Assembly (NCBI GenBank): GCA_002391195.1
Contig: DGRZ01000008.1
Coordinates: 14,306 to 78,305, forward strand
Source of the DNA: Fibrobacter sp. UBA4375
GTDB lineage: Bacteria; Fibrobacterota; Fibrobacteria; Fibrobacterales; Fibrobacteraceae
Direction: 5' to 3'
Length of the DNA stretch: 64,000 nt
A program made the translations under genes and the position numbers. Position 1 is the stretch's first letter. Every line of letters begins with the position of its first letter. The notes under the pieces are model-generated. The model made no database searches. It worked only from the letters and a program-made list of their open reading frames with translations, and was not told the origin of the DNA. Below, piece by piece: positions 24,084 to 32,749 of this stretch.

Positions 24084-24618
24084 TTTTTTGTTTCCTTGTC
24101 AAAAAGTCCTTTACAAAGTGCCTCGCCCTGCTGAGCCTTGCCTTGATGGTTCCGTCGGGCATGCGGTAAATCTCTGTCAAATCCTTGATGTCTAGCCCCT
24201 CGGCGTCCTTGAGCCAGAGCATGCTCCGGGTTTCGGCGGGCAGCTGGTTTAGCCCAAGGGTTAAAAGTTCTGCATCGAACTCCTGTTCCTTTTCCTCTGT
24301 GCCCAGGGCGCTTTCGACGATAGTGTCCCAGTTTTCTTCTTCCAGTTCGGCGTGCCTACGCTCTGCCCGGAGTTTCATGAGGCAGGCGTTGACGGTGAGC
24401 CTGTAGAGCCAGGTGCCGAGATTGCTCTCGCCACGGAATTTCTGAACGGATCTGGGCACCTGGACAAAGACATCCATCAGTATGTCTTCGGCCTGGTCCC
24501 GGTCCTTGAGCATCCGGAAGGCGAGATTCAGCACATGGCCGCTATGTTCTTGCCAGAGCATGGCAAGAGCTTCGCGGCTGCCGCTTTTCAAGCCGTTCAG
24601 GACACCTCTTTCGTTCAT
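24076..24618 (-). CDS. ECF-type RNA polymerase sigma factor
   Basis: The 180-residue protein has region 2 (EALAMLWQEHSGHVLNLAFRMLKDRDQAEDILMDVFVQV, with RGESNLGTWLYRLTVN) and region 4 (LPAETRSMLWLKDAEGLDIKDLTEIYRMPDGTIKARLSRAR), typical of ECF sigma factors. The ATG at 24618 is chosen because region 2 starts soon after; the frame extends 17 codons further upstream without a better site. First gene of a three-gene operon with an anti-sigma-like membrane protein and a periplasmic sensor, so it is likely held inactive until the sensor signals. Targets cannot be read from this window. Confidence 0.93.
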   Translation of the reverse strand: MNERGVLNGLKSGSREALAMLWQEHSGHVLNLAFRMLKDRDQAEDILMDVFVQVPRSVQKFRGESNLGTWLYRLTVNACLMKLRAERRHAELEEENWDTIVESALGTEEKEQEFDAELLTLGLNQLPAETRSMLWLKDAEGLDIKDLTEIYRMPDGTIKARLSRARHFVKDFLTRKQKNA

Positions 24619-24712
24619 TCTGCTATTTGGATGTGCGGGAATGCCCCGAGGTTGCAGGAAAAATCCCAAAAAATACCCCGTTTGTCAAAAATTATCTTGT
24701 TTTGGGGCTTTT

Positions 24713-27700
24713 TTAACGGACATTTATGCGGAAAGAGACTCCTGCCTTGGATTTGACCAGGTACATTCCGGAGTGGCTAACTGCGGCTGCTGTCTTGGCT
24801 TGCAAATCCTCGATGCCTACGGTCTTGAACCTGGCCACCAGGCGGCCTTGCAGGTCGAACACGTTGTAGTGGCGGACGGTGTTGTCCACCGGGATTTCGG
24901 CGGTATGGTACGGGATGGCCTCCGGCTTTTCCGTGTTGTTGCCTGTATCGTCGGTAATGTCTTTTTCTGGTTGGTTCTTGTAGATGTCGTCTCCCGGGTA
25001 TTTGGTGGCCGGCAAATCGTTCCAGCCAAAGTTCCTGAAGCCAAGAAGCGAGTATTCCGTAGGGTCGTTCAACTGCTTGCGGATTGGCGCAATGCGGAAC
25101 TTGTGGGAGTATTCGCGGTTTGCGTTCAGGCGGTAAGCGTTGAGGGGTTCTGCACCCCAGGAGTTGACTCCGCCCAGGCCCATCTGGTGTAAATCCACAC
25201 GGAGGGTAATGTCTTTGTCCCGCTTGAGTTCCCAGGGGAGTTTTACATCGGTGAGTTGCTCGGGGGTATAATGCTGGGCGCTGAATTCCATGCGCGGGTT
25301 GCCCACAACCATCAGGCCCTTGCCCTCCTTGTTGGTCAGGGTAGCCCACTTGACATCGGTACGCTGGCCCGTTTCGCCGATTTCCATATATTTGATGGTC
25401 ATGGAATCGGCAACCGTAGCGTAAAGGCCCATGAAGCTCCCGCGGTTGCGCCCCATGTAGTTTTCTTCTGGGCCGCGGCCAAACCAGCGCACTTTTTCGT
25501 AGCCGCCGGGAACCGTAAAGAGGGTTCCGACGTTTGGAATGTAACTCTTGCTGCCGTCTGGATTGAACGTGTATTCCACTACAATGTCGCCGCTGCCATA
25601 CACATAGTAGGTCATTTTCATTTTGGAACTGCCCACATCGGGGAAACTGAAATTGAAGGTTACCTGGGTTTCTTGCGGCGAAACCTCCTTGACCTCGGAG
25701 GTTACGGAACGCTTTTTACTTGCGCTACGCCATTCCCCATGACCCTTTTCCATGTTGAAACCCTTGTCGTTGTCGATGGGGGCTCGCCAGAAATTGGGAA
25801 TGCCGCCGTTCTTGATGATGGTGTCACCGTCAAGAATGTAACTGGCAAGGGTACCATTGGTTTCGTCAAAGTCAATCTTGAAGTCCGTACCTTCAATGGA
25901 AAGGCCACTGACTCGGGAAACCTTGTAGCCTGGCATGGTGCCGATATCTACCTCGGTGGACCAAAGCTGGCCCAGGTTTATACCAAATTGTTCGTGGCCA
26001 ACGCTGAACCCGGATTTTGCCCAAAGTTCATCTTTCTTTAGGCGAAAGTCAATGTCCAGGTGGTATTCGGCCCCGATGGTCGTTTCGATTTTGGGCATTT
26101 CGATGGTTACTTCTTTCTTTTGGTTCGGGCCGATGTTCATTTGGGTCCCGTTGAGTTTTCCTTCCTTGATGACCTTGCCGTTTTCCTTGATTTGCCAGTA
26201 GGCATCGAGGAAGTCGCCAAGATTCTTGTACAGGTAGCGGCTTTCGATTTCAATTTTACCCTTGGCGGCGTCAACATTATGGACGCGCACTTGGCTGTAT
26301 TGGTACTTGACTTCCCAAAGTTCGGGCTGAACTTTACGGTCGGGGAACACCAAGCCGTTGGCGCAGAAGTTGTCGTCGTTTTGCCAGTCGCCCCACATGC
26401 CGCCGAATTCAAAGTAGGGTGTTCCCTTGTGACGAAGACCCTGGTCTATAAAGTCCCAAATGAAGCCGCCAAAAGAGCGGGGATTGCCGTAGAAGGCGTC
26501 CATGTATTCTTGCAGGTCCCCTACGCTGTTGCCCATGGCATGTTCGTATTCACAAAGCATAATGGGCTTGTTAGCGTCGTTGTAGTTCTTGACGGCGTCT
26601 GGCCCAAAGTACATCCAGCTGTTCACATCGGCATTGCTCCAGTCTCCCTCGTAATGCACATAGCGGGTGGAGTCAATCTGGTGGGCTCGTTCCCGTTCAG
26701 AGGCGAAAACATTGCCGTTGCCGGCCTCGTTTCCTAGAGACCAGAGGATAATGCAGGGGTGGTTCTTGTCTCGCTGCACCATGGAATTCATGCGGTCCAC
26801 TGCGGGAGCACGCCAGTCGTCGCTGTTCTTGGGAAGTTGGCTGTTGGCACCGTGACTTTCTACATTGGCTTCATCAATCACGTAAATGCCGTATTTGTCA
26901 CAAAGGTCGTACATGTAGGGGTTGTTGGGGTAATGAGACATACGTAGCGCATTGATATTGAATCGCTTCATGAGGATAATATCTTTTTCCATGCGTTCGT
27001 AGGTCACTGCGCGGCCATTATCCGGATCCAGTTCATGGCGGTTTACACCGTGGAACTTGATGGGCATGCCGTTTACGTAAAGGCGGGGAGCTCCGTTGTC
27101 TTTTTTTATTTCGATTTTGCGGAAACCGATTTTGTTACTTTCGGCTTGCAATATGTTTCCGCTGGCATCCTTGATGGTAAGGACTGCGGTGTAGAGGTTG
27201 GGAGATTCTGCCGACCAAAGCTTAGGAGCGGAATAGGGAATTTCAAAATGCACGCTTTTTTCGGCACCGTTGGGACCGATTCCAGAAACCTTCTGTGCCG
27301 CAGGGGCAATGACTTCGGTGCCACCATCGTTGTAGAGCGAAAGTTCAATGGTATATTCGCCAGAGGTGGAAGAGGTGGAGTTGTAAATCCATGCGGTAGT
27401 CTTTAAAATGCCATCTTTATAATTGTTAGTCAGGGTGGCGTCAATCTGGAAATCTTGAATGTGCACCGCAGGAACGGCGTAGAGATAGACGTCACGCATG
27501 ATTCCCGAAAGACGGATGAAATCTTGGTCTTCTAGCCAACTGCCGTCGCACCAGCGGAATACCTGCACCGAGATGTTGTTTTCGCCCTTGCGCAGGTACT
27601 TGTTGATGTCGAATTCGTGACCGGTAAAACTGTCTTCGCTATAGCCCACATAGTTGCCGTTCACCCAAACATAGTAGGCGGATTCTACTCCCTCGAAGTG

Positions 27701-28183
27701 TAGGCGGATTCGCTTGCCGTTCCAGGCGTCTGGCACGGTAAAGTTGCGGCGGTAATGGCCCACCGGGTTAAAGTTGGTGGGGGCTGCAGGGGCGGACACG
27801 TTATGGGTCTGTGCCCAGGGGTAAATCACGTTGGTGTAAATGGGGTGGTCGTATCCAAGGAGTTGCCAGGACGATGGAACGGGAATGTCGTCCCAGCCGG
27901 AAACATCGTAAGAGTCTTTGTAAAAGTCATTGTTCCTTTCGCTGGGCTTGTCTACATGGAAAAACTTCCAGGTGCCAGAGAGGGTTTGGTACCATTTGGA
28001 GGCATGGCGGTCACCCTTGACGGCCTCCTCTACGGTAGTGTAGGGCATGGAGGTTACGTGAGGTGTAAGGGTGTTTACGCCAAAAACTCGGGGCTTGCCG
28101 TTCCATTCGTTGTTAGGTTGTGCCCATGCGGTTGCGATGGCGGCTAGGCCGATAAGGCCGACCATAGAGATCACCTTGTTCAT
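24713..28183 (-). CDS. Secreted GH2 beta-galactosidase (LacZ type) with C-terminal sorting-like tail
   Basis: The 1156-residue protein hydrolyses terminal beta-galactosides by family inference. A signal peptide (to about residue 21) is followed by the GH2 sugar-binding jelly-roll, immunoglobulin-like and TIM-barrel domains. The LacZ acid/base motif WSLGNEAGNG places the catalytic Glu at 486, and LCEYEHAMGNS gives the nucleophile Glu545. A beta-galactosidase small-chain domain occupies about 760-1040. The last 70 residues (VFDLQGRLVARF ... GMYLVKSKAG) match the C-terminal tail of the neighbouring enzymes and of type IX-style sorting domains. It lies 32 bp downstream of the GH43 gene in the same direction, so they are likely co-transcribed. 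The signal peptide indicates action outside the cytoplasm on plant galactans or xyloglucan-type side chains; the exact substrate is unproven. Confidence 0.93.
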   Translation of the reverse strand: MNKVISMVGLIGLAAIATAWAQPNNEWNGKPRVFGVNTLTPHVTSMPYTTVEEAVKGDRHASKWYQTLSGTWKFFHVDKPSERNNDFYKDSYDVSGWDDIPVPSSWQLLGYDHPIYTNVIYPWAQTHNVSAPAAPTNFNPVGHYRRNFTVPDAWNGKRIRLHFEGVESAYYVWVNGNYVGYSEDSFTGHEFDINKYLRKGENNISVQVFRWCDGSWLEDQDFIRLSGIMRDVYLYAVPAVHIQDFQIDATLTNNYKDGILKTTAWIYNSTSSTSGEYTIELSLYNDGGTEVIAPAAQKVSGIGPNGAEKSVHFEIPYSAPKLWSAESPNLYTAVLTIKDASGNILQAESNKIGFRKIEIKKDNGAPRLYVNGMPIKFHGVNRHELDPDNGRAVTYERMEKDIILMKRFNINALRMSHYPNNPYMYDLCDKYGIYVIDEANVESHGANSQLPKNSDDWRAPAVDRMNSMVQRDKNHPCIILWSLGNEAGNGNVFASERERAHQIDSTRYVHYEGDWSNADVNSWMYFGPDAVKNYNDANKPIMLCEYEHAMGNSVGDLQEYMDAFYGNPRSFGGFIWDFIDQGLRHKGTPYFEFGGMWGDWQNDDNFCANGLVFPDRKVQPELWEVKYQYSQVRVHNVDAAKGKIEIESRYLYKNLGDFLDAYWQIKENGKVIKEGKLNGTQMNIGPNQKKEVTIEMPKIETTIGAEYHLDIDFRLKKDELWAKSGFSVGHEQFGINLGQLWSTEVDIGTMPGYKVSRVSGLSIEGTDFKIDFDETNGTLASYILDGDTIIKNGGIPNFWRAPIDNDKGFNMEKGHGEWRSASKKRSVTSEVKEVSPQETQVTFNFSFPDVGSSKMKMTYYVYGSGDIVVEYTFNPDGSKSYIPNVGTLFTVPGGYEKVRWFGRGPEENYMGRNRGSFMGLYATVADSMTIKYMEIGETGQRTDVKWATLTNKEGKGLMVVGNPRMEFSAQHYTPEQLTDVKLPWELKRDKDITLRVDLHQMGLGGVNSWGAEPLNAYRLNANREYSHKFRIAPIRKQLNDPTEYSLLGFRNFGWNDLPATKYPGDDIYKNQPEKDITDDTGNNTEKPEAIPYHTAEIPVDNTVRHYNVFDLQGRLVARFKTVGIEDLQAKTAAAVSHSGMYLVKSKAGVSFRINVR

Positions 28184-28215
28184 AATATCCTCTTCTAATA
28201 GACTTTAGGCAGGAA

Positions 28216-30312
28216 TTACTTTACCTGGACCTGTAGGGTTTGGGAGTGGTTGATGCTGCGGACGATGTATGTGCCCCTTGCATACCCGGCATTTTGCAGG
28301 GCTTCGGTAACGTTTTCTTTCGCCTGTATGCGGCCCATGTGCTTGCCGGTGACGCTGAACACGTTATAGATGGAATTTGCTTGCGGAACAAAACGGGTGT
28401 TGGAAACGATGGCATTGGGGTTATTGGGGTCGGTAAACATGAGCCAGTCCACATTCAGGTAGGTGCCCGTAATAAGCAGTTTGAGGACATGGGTGCCTTT
28501 TTTCAGTTCCACAGAACCTAACTCCATTTCTTTGTAGACATCGAACCTTTCTTCGTTGGTTTTTAGGCCGGTAATGGATTCGGTAATAGGCTTGTCGTCA
28601 ATGAACAGCTGGAGACCTGCGGTTTCAAATGGGGTAGCCACATTTGCCGTGATGTCATATGCAGCAGTGGCAGTCACGTTTACCGTGTATTCTAGCCATT
28701 CGTCCTCTTGGGTGTAGCCTATTGCGTAAGTCTTGCAGTTCTTGGTATTGTCTTCGTCAGAACAGCCAAAACCTACAATGTCCACTTCGTCTTGACGGTA
28801 TGCCTTGCCTTGGTTGTTGCGGTCGGCGTCATAGAAAGACTTGTTGTGACCGCCCTCGTCGTAGTTTTCGGCCTCAATGATTCCCGGAATGTTGGCGGCA
28901 ATGCCGTTGTAGGGGGCTTGCGGAATGGCTGTTTTTTCGCTAGTCATGTACCAGTAGTCAAAATCGAAACCAGCCTGCTTGACCATAAAGAACAAGTCAT
29001 CGACGCCGACAGCATCGGTTAGTGCGACAGTGGTTTCTTGCCACTTGGAACTTGCCGGGACATTGATGGATGCAAGCAAGGTTCCAGTTTCGGAACCTGC
29101 ATGAACTTCGATCTTGCCGCTGTTACCCCTAGTGCAGACGGTAATGTTGTCTGCTCCGTCACCCATGTCCACAGAACGGACTTTGGTGTAGAATTTGTCG
29201 TTCATGTTGGTGAGGTAAACCGTACCATTTTCGGAGGCGACATGATTGATGATGGTGTAGGGAACGCCGTCTTTATCTTTTTTTGATTTGTCTACATTGA
29301 TGCCGCCAACCCAAGACTTAGTTTCGGCCTCCACGCGTTCATACGGGTTAAGATTCTTGATAGGCTTTACCACGCCATTGTCGGTGGATTTGATGGTGGG
29401 AATGGAGCCGTCGACATTCCAAGTGAATTCCTCGACGGCGGTAGAGCGGCTGAAGCCATTGCCCCCCACATTCTTTTGGTTGTGGTAAAAGAAGAAACTA
29501 CGTCCTTTGAACTCAATAATGCCGGAGTGGTTTGTAAATGCAGTTCCGTTTCCCTGATCCATGATTACGCCTCCCCATTTCCAAGGACCGGTCGGGGAAT
29601 TGCTGGTGGAGTAGGAAATTTTCTCGGGTATGCCATGAGAGGCATATATCATGTAATAGGTTCCGTTACGCTTGTGAATCCAGGGGCCTTCGGTGTATTT
29701 TGAAGGCTCGCCCGGAGGAGCAAAACCCGAATTCATATCTGTCTTATGAATTTCTCCATTAAAAGAAATCATGTCTTCATTAAGTTTTGCCCAATAAAGG
29801 CTCGGATTACCCCAATACAGGTACGCTTGGCCATCGTCATCTATCCATACGGTGGGGTCAATATAATCGCAGTTCGCTGCTGCCAAATGGTTTCCGTTCA
29901 AGGCGTCTTTGAACGGACCTTCGGGTTTGTCTGCTATGGCAACATTGATGGATCGGCAGCCACTCCCGACGGTTACATAGTAATAATATTTGCCGTTCCG
30001 GCGCACAACCTGTGCGGCCCAGTCGTCGTTCTTGTTTGCGCTCCCATGGAAACTTTCGCTAGAAAGTATAAGTGTGCCACGATCAGTCCAGTTTACCATA
30101 TCGGTGGAGCAGGAAACACGCCAGCCGTTCATGGTGAAAAATCCGCCACCTTCGTCGTTGCCAGTATAAACACAGACGGTATCGCCAAACACAACCGGGG
30201 CGGGGTCCGGGGAATAGTAGGTCTGGAAAATCGGGTTTTCTGCCAGGGCCACCGAGCAGAGCCCAAAGCCCGTAAGTATCGAAACGATTTTTGCTTTCGT
30301 TGCAAAAGACAT
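28216..30312 (-). CDS. Secreted GH43-family arabinofuranosidase/xylosidase-like enzyme with beta-sandwich modules
   Basis: The 698-residue protein has a signal peptide (cleavage near residue 25) and a five-bladed GH43 propeller: catalytic base Asp36 (YSPDPAP), pKa-modulating Asp152 (YIDPTVW) and acid Glu208 (YTEGPW). Two beta-sandwich modules follow (about 325-465 and 480-630). Both begin with VEAE or IEAENYDEGG and carry the CBM6-like pattern with a terminal W/DYWYMTSE or VDWLMFTD strand. The C-terminus (IYNVFSVTGKHMGRI ... GTYIVRS ... VQVK) is the sorting-like tail shared with neighbours. GH43 enzymes act on arabinan, arabinoxylan or galactan side chains; subfamily not assigned. A palindromic 16-bp element lies 102 bp upstream, identical to one before the next gene. 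Confidence 0.92.
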   Translation of the reverse strand: MSFATKAKIVSILTGFGLCSVALAENPIFQTYYSPDPAPVVFGDTVCVYTGNDEGGGFFTMNGWRVSCSTDMVNWTDRGTLILSSESFHGSANKNDDWAAQVVRRNGKYYYYVTVGSGCRSINVAIADKPEGPFKDALNGNHLAAANCDYIDPTVWIDDDGQAYLYWGNPSLYWAKLNEDMISFNGEIHKTDMNSGFAPPGEPSKYTEGPWIHKRNGTYYMIYASHGIPEKISYSTSNSPTGPWKWGGVIMDQGNGTAFTNHSGIIEFKGRSFFFYHNQKNVGGNGFSRSTAVEEFTWNVDGSIPTIKSTDNGVVKPIKNLNPYERVEAETKSWVGGINVDKSKKDKDGVPYTIINHVASENGTVYLTNMNDKFYTKVRSVDMGDGADNITVCTRGNSGKIEVHAGSETGTLLASINVPASSKWQETTVALTDAVGVDDLFFMVKQAGFDFDYWYMTSEKTAIPQAPYNGIAANIPGIIEAENYDEGGHNKSFYDADRNNQGKAYRQDEVDIVGFGCSDEDNTKNCKTYAIGYTQEDEWLEYTVNVTATAAYDITANVATPFETAGLQLFIDDKPITESITGLKTNEERFDVYKEMELGSVELKKGTHVLKLLITGTYLNVDWLMFTDPNNPNAIVSNTRFVPQANSIYNVFSVTGKHMGRIQAKENVTEALQNAGYARGTYIVRSINHSQTLQVQVK

Positions 30313-30413
30313 AACCACATCCCTTTTTGGCCTTCCCAAAGGCCCCTTTATTAATACCTGTTCAAAAATATTATCAAAAGGGGGTTAAAAACCCTTTACA
30401 ATGCAAGTTCCCG

Positions 30414-30429
30414 TGGACAAGTTGTCAAT
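30414..30429. promoter_or_regulatory. Shared palindromic operator (copy 1)
   Basis: TGGACAAGTTGTCAAT contains the 11-bp palindrome GACAA-G-TTGTC and, on the minus strand, a TTGACA -35-like hexamer. The identical 16 bases recur at 32688-32703. This copy lies about 100 bp before the GH43 start. Confidence 0.55.
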
Positions 30430-30437
30430 AGGCAAAA

Positions 30438-30470
30438 GGCGAAATTCCCAAAATTTTGAAGAATTTCGCC
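30438..30470. terminator. Bidirectional-looking terminator after the GH141/120-like gene
   Basis: GGCGAAATTC and GAATTTCGCC form a perfect 10-bp stem with a 13-base loop, flanked by AAAA on the left and AATTTTT on the right. It lies 28 bases beyond the stop codon of the upstream minus-strand gene. Confidence 0.7.
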
Positions 30471-30498
30471 AATTTTTGTTGCTAAGGAATAATCAACG

Positions 30499-32598
30499 CT
30501 ATTTCACTTGCACTGTTTTGGAGTAGGCATGCCCTGTGCCGCGGATAATGTAGATTCCCTTTGCATAACCGGCCTGTTTTAGGGTTTCGGCCAAGTTTAG
30601 ATCGGCGTTTGTGTTGTAGTCAATGCGACCCAAGAAGCGACCGTTGACATTAAACACCTTGAGGGCGGTGTTTCCATTGGGCATAAAGTTTACGCTATAG
30701 GTGATTTTGCGGATGCTGCTGGGTTCATCTGGTTGTTCCGTGAAATCTGGCAGGGGAATGTAATTGACCCAGTCGCCCATGCCCTTGTAATCGCCCTGAA
30801 GCCCTGCCGCGTCTGCAACAGAGGCAATGAATCCGCCATTGTTGTTTTCGGTGAAGTACCCCGGTGCGTTTTTGCCTACTCCTGACGGAGAATTGCTGTA
30901 GGAATTGTTTTCAACGGCAAAGCCACTAGAACCTTCATCCAAATAGATGGGCAAAACCCAGTAGTCAGCCCATTCAGGCGTTCCGTAATCGTGGAGGTAG
31001 TTTTCCTTGATTTCGCTGCCAGTTCCCTGATTTGAAAGAGTATAGATGGGTCCTGAATCGCAAAGTAAACGGGCTATATGGTGGATGTTGTTCTTGTTTA
31101 TCTTGTTGTTTGTCATCGCGGTTTGTTCTTTGGTCCAGCCAAAGCCCACCGAAATGCCGGAATAGTTCGTATAGGAAACTTCATTGTTCTCGATAACAAT
31201 GAAGCGGGGGTAACCTGCTCCAATGCCCACGGCTCCCTGATGTTCGTTAGTGACATGGGTGACCAGGTTGTAGCGGATGGTGTCACGGGTGCTGATTTCG
31301 TCCTTGTCCGTGGGGTTGTAGGGAATGTGGATTTCCGTTGTGGAATCCTGGGAGAACTTGCCAATCATGATGCCTGCTGCACCCAGTTCGTAGAACACGT
31401 TTCCTTGAATCAGGTCATCGTTTGTGCCAGAAACAAAGTCTAGCCCTGTGGCCGCCATCTGGGTGAACATGCAGCCGGAAACTAGCAAGTGGTGGGCATT
31501 TTCTACACGGAATCCTGCATCGGGGCGCCAGAGCCAAAATTCGTTGCTGTTTAGCATCCCGCGGTCTGCTACATCCACATTGAACATTCCCGCCTGCAGG
31601 TCTAGGAATCCTTCGTCGCTGGGACGCAGGTAGTTGGAATGTGCAAAGGTGAGGCCTTCAAAACTCATGTAGCCCACCTTGTTTTTGGTGTCTTTCCCTA
31701 GGACGCTAAAGAGGGTATTGATGCGCGGCGCTACCACGGTGGCCTTTTGCATGTCTTCGCCTTCTTCTGCCTTGTAGTAAAGGACTTTTTCCTGTTCATC
31801 CAGGTACCATTCTCCCGGCACGTCCATAAATTCGTAGGCGTTTTCCAGGTAATAGACCTGCTGTTTTGGCGGGTTGCTCATGAATGCCGTGCCCAGCATG
31901 GGGTACTTGCGCCTGAAAAGCCGGGTCCTTTCGGGATCCTGGGGCTCAAATTTTGAAACATAGCCCTGGTTTGTAATCTTGGATGCCCGCAATATGTTTT
32001 CGGACCAGGCAATCATCAGGTGGATTTCCACCTTGTCCAGATTGCCCCAGTTGGCCTCTCCAATGTCGCTGTTGTTCAGCAAGAAGGCGCTGCCGGTAGA
32101 ATCCACCTTGTTCAGGCGGAAAAAGTTGTGGTCCCCGTTGTCCTTGAAGTTTGGCATGCGGGCACGGATGCCTTTCTTGTTGTTCACGTAAATCTGACGG
32201 AAACGGCTATCGACGCCTTCGGCCTTCCAGATGTTCTTGTCCTTGTCGTGGATTTTCCAGCCGGTAATGGGCATGCCGCCGCTAATGAGCGGGTGTTCCC
32301 CTTCGTAGGCCTTGTAGCGCACGTAGTGGCCGTCCTTGCCGCCGTCGCCCTCGTCAAAGGTGACGGTGGAGGGAAGGGCGTAGGTTCCGGCACGGAGGAT
32401 CACCTCGATGTCACCGGTCATGGTTCCGTTAATGGCGCGCACCGCCTTTTTTGCTTGCTCGATGGTCCTGAAGGGGGATTCCTCGGTTCCCTTGTTGGAG
32501 TCGCTGCCCTTGGGAGAAACGTAGAATGTGGCCTGTATTGCCGCATGGGCGGCAATGGAAAAAGCTAATGCGCCCAGTAGTGAAATTTTTAAATCCAT
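30499..32598 (-). CDS. Secreted right-handed beta-helix glycoside hydrolase (GH141/GH120-like)
   Basis: The 699-residue protein starts at ATG 32598 (MDLKISLLGALAFSIAAHAA, signal peptide); the upstream frame runs through the promoter and is rejected. It opens with the beta-helix enzyme signature FYVSPKGSDSNKGT-x-SPFRTIEQAKKAVR and HPLISGG-PITGWK. Many parallel beta-helix turns follow, with Asn-ladder-like segments (NNKINKNNIHHIARLL, ENNSYSNS). This layout is seen in GH141 (fucosidase/xylanase) and GH120 (xylosidase) proteins; which family applies needs a profile search. The tail (ALKVFNVNGRFLGRI ... GIYIIRG ... TVQVK) is the conserved sorting-like domain. It likely acts with the GH43 and GH2 enzymes on hemicellulose or pectin side chains. 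Confidence 0.8.
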   Translation of the reverse strand: MDLKISLLGALAFSIAAHAAIQATFYVSPKGSDSNKGTEESPFRTIEQAKKAVRAINGTMTGDIEVILRAGTYALPSTVTFDEGDGGKDGHYVRYKAYEGEHPLISGGMPITGWKIHDKDKNIWKAEGVDSRFRQIYVNNKKGIRARMPNFKDNGDHNFFRLNKVDSTGSAFLLNNSDIGEANWGNLDKVEIHLMIAWSENILRASKITNQGYVSKFEPQDPERTRLFRRKYPMLGTAFMSNPPKQQVYYLENAYEFMDVPGEWYLDEQEKVLYYKAEEGEDMQKATVVAPRINTLFSVLGKDTKNKVGYMSFEGLTFAHSNYLRPSDEGFLDLQAGMFNVDVADRGMLNSNEFWLWRPDAGFRVENAHHLLVSGCMFTQMAATGLDFVSGTNDDLIQGNVFYELGAAGIMIGKFSQDSTTEIHIPYNPTDKDEISTRDTIRYNLVTHVTNEHQGAVGIGAGYPRFIVIENNEVSYTNYSGISVGFGWTKEQTAMTNNKINKNNIHHIARLLCDSGPIYTLSNQGTGSEIKENYLHDYGTPEWADYWVLPIYLDEGSSGFAVENNSYSNSPSGVGKNAPGYFTENNNGGFIASVADAAGLQGDYKGMGDWVNYIPLPDFTEQPDEPSSIRKITYSVNFMPNGNTALKVFNVNGRFLGRIDYNTNADLNLAETLKQAGYAKGIYIIRGTGHAYSKTVQVK

Positions 32599-32687
32599 AA
32601 CAATCCCATCCAATGACTTTTTATGGTCAACTTGCCAAAATATACCCCCCGGGGGCATTAAAAACGGTAGTTTTGGATATTTTTTCT

Positions 32688-32703
32688 TGGACAAGTTGTC
32701 AAT
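32688..32703. promoter_or_regulatory. Shared palindromic operator (copy 2)
   Basis: TGGACAAGTTGTCAAT, identical to 30414-30429, lies 90 bp before the GH141/120-like start. On the minus strand TTGACA is followed after 17 bases by TATCCA, so the palindrome may overlap a -35 box. Confidence 0.55.
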
Positions 32704-32737
32704 GACTGGCGTTTTTTCGGGAATTCCGCCAGTTTTC

Positions 32738-32743
32738 TATTTT
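32738..32743 (+). promoter_or_regulatory. -10 box for leaderless ABC-F transcript
   Basis: TATTTT is followed by six bases and the ATG at 32750. No ribosome-binding site is present. A CTGGCG/CGCCAG hairpin (32706-32732) lies just upstream. Confidence 0.4.
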
Positions 32744-32749
32744 TGTGGC

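Noticed and set aside
24620..24712. An autoregulated ECF promoter upstream of the sigma factor.
   Set aside because: No convincing AAC...CGT-type -35/-10 pair could be placed by eye.
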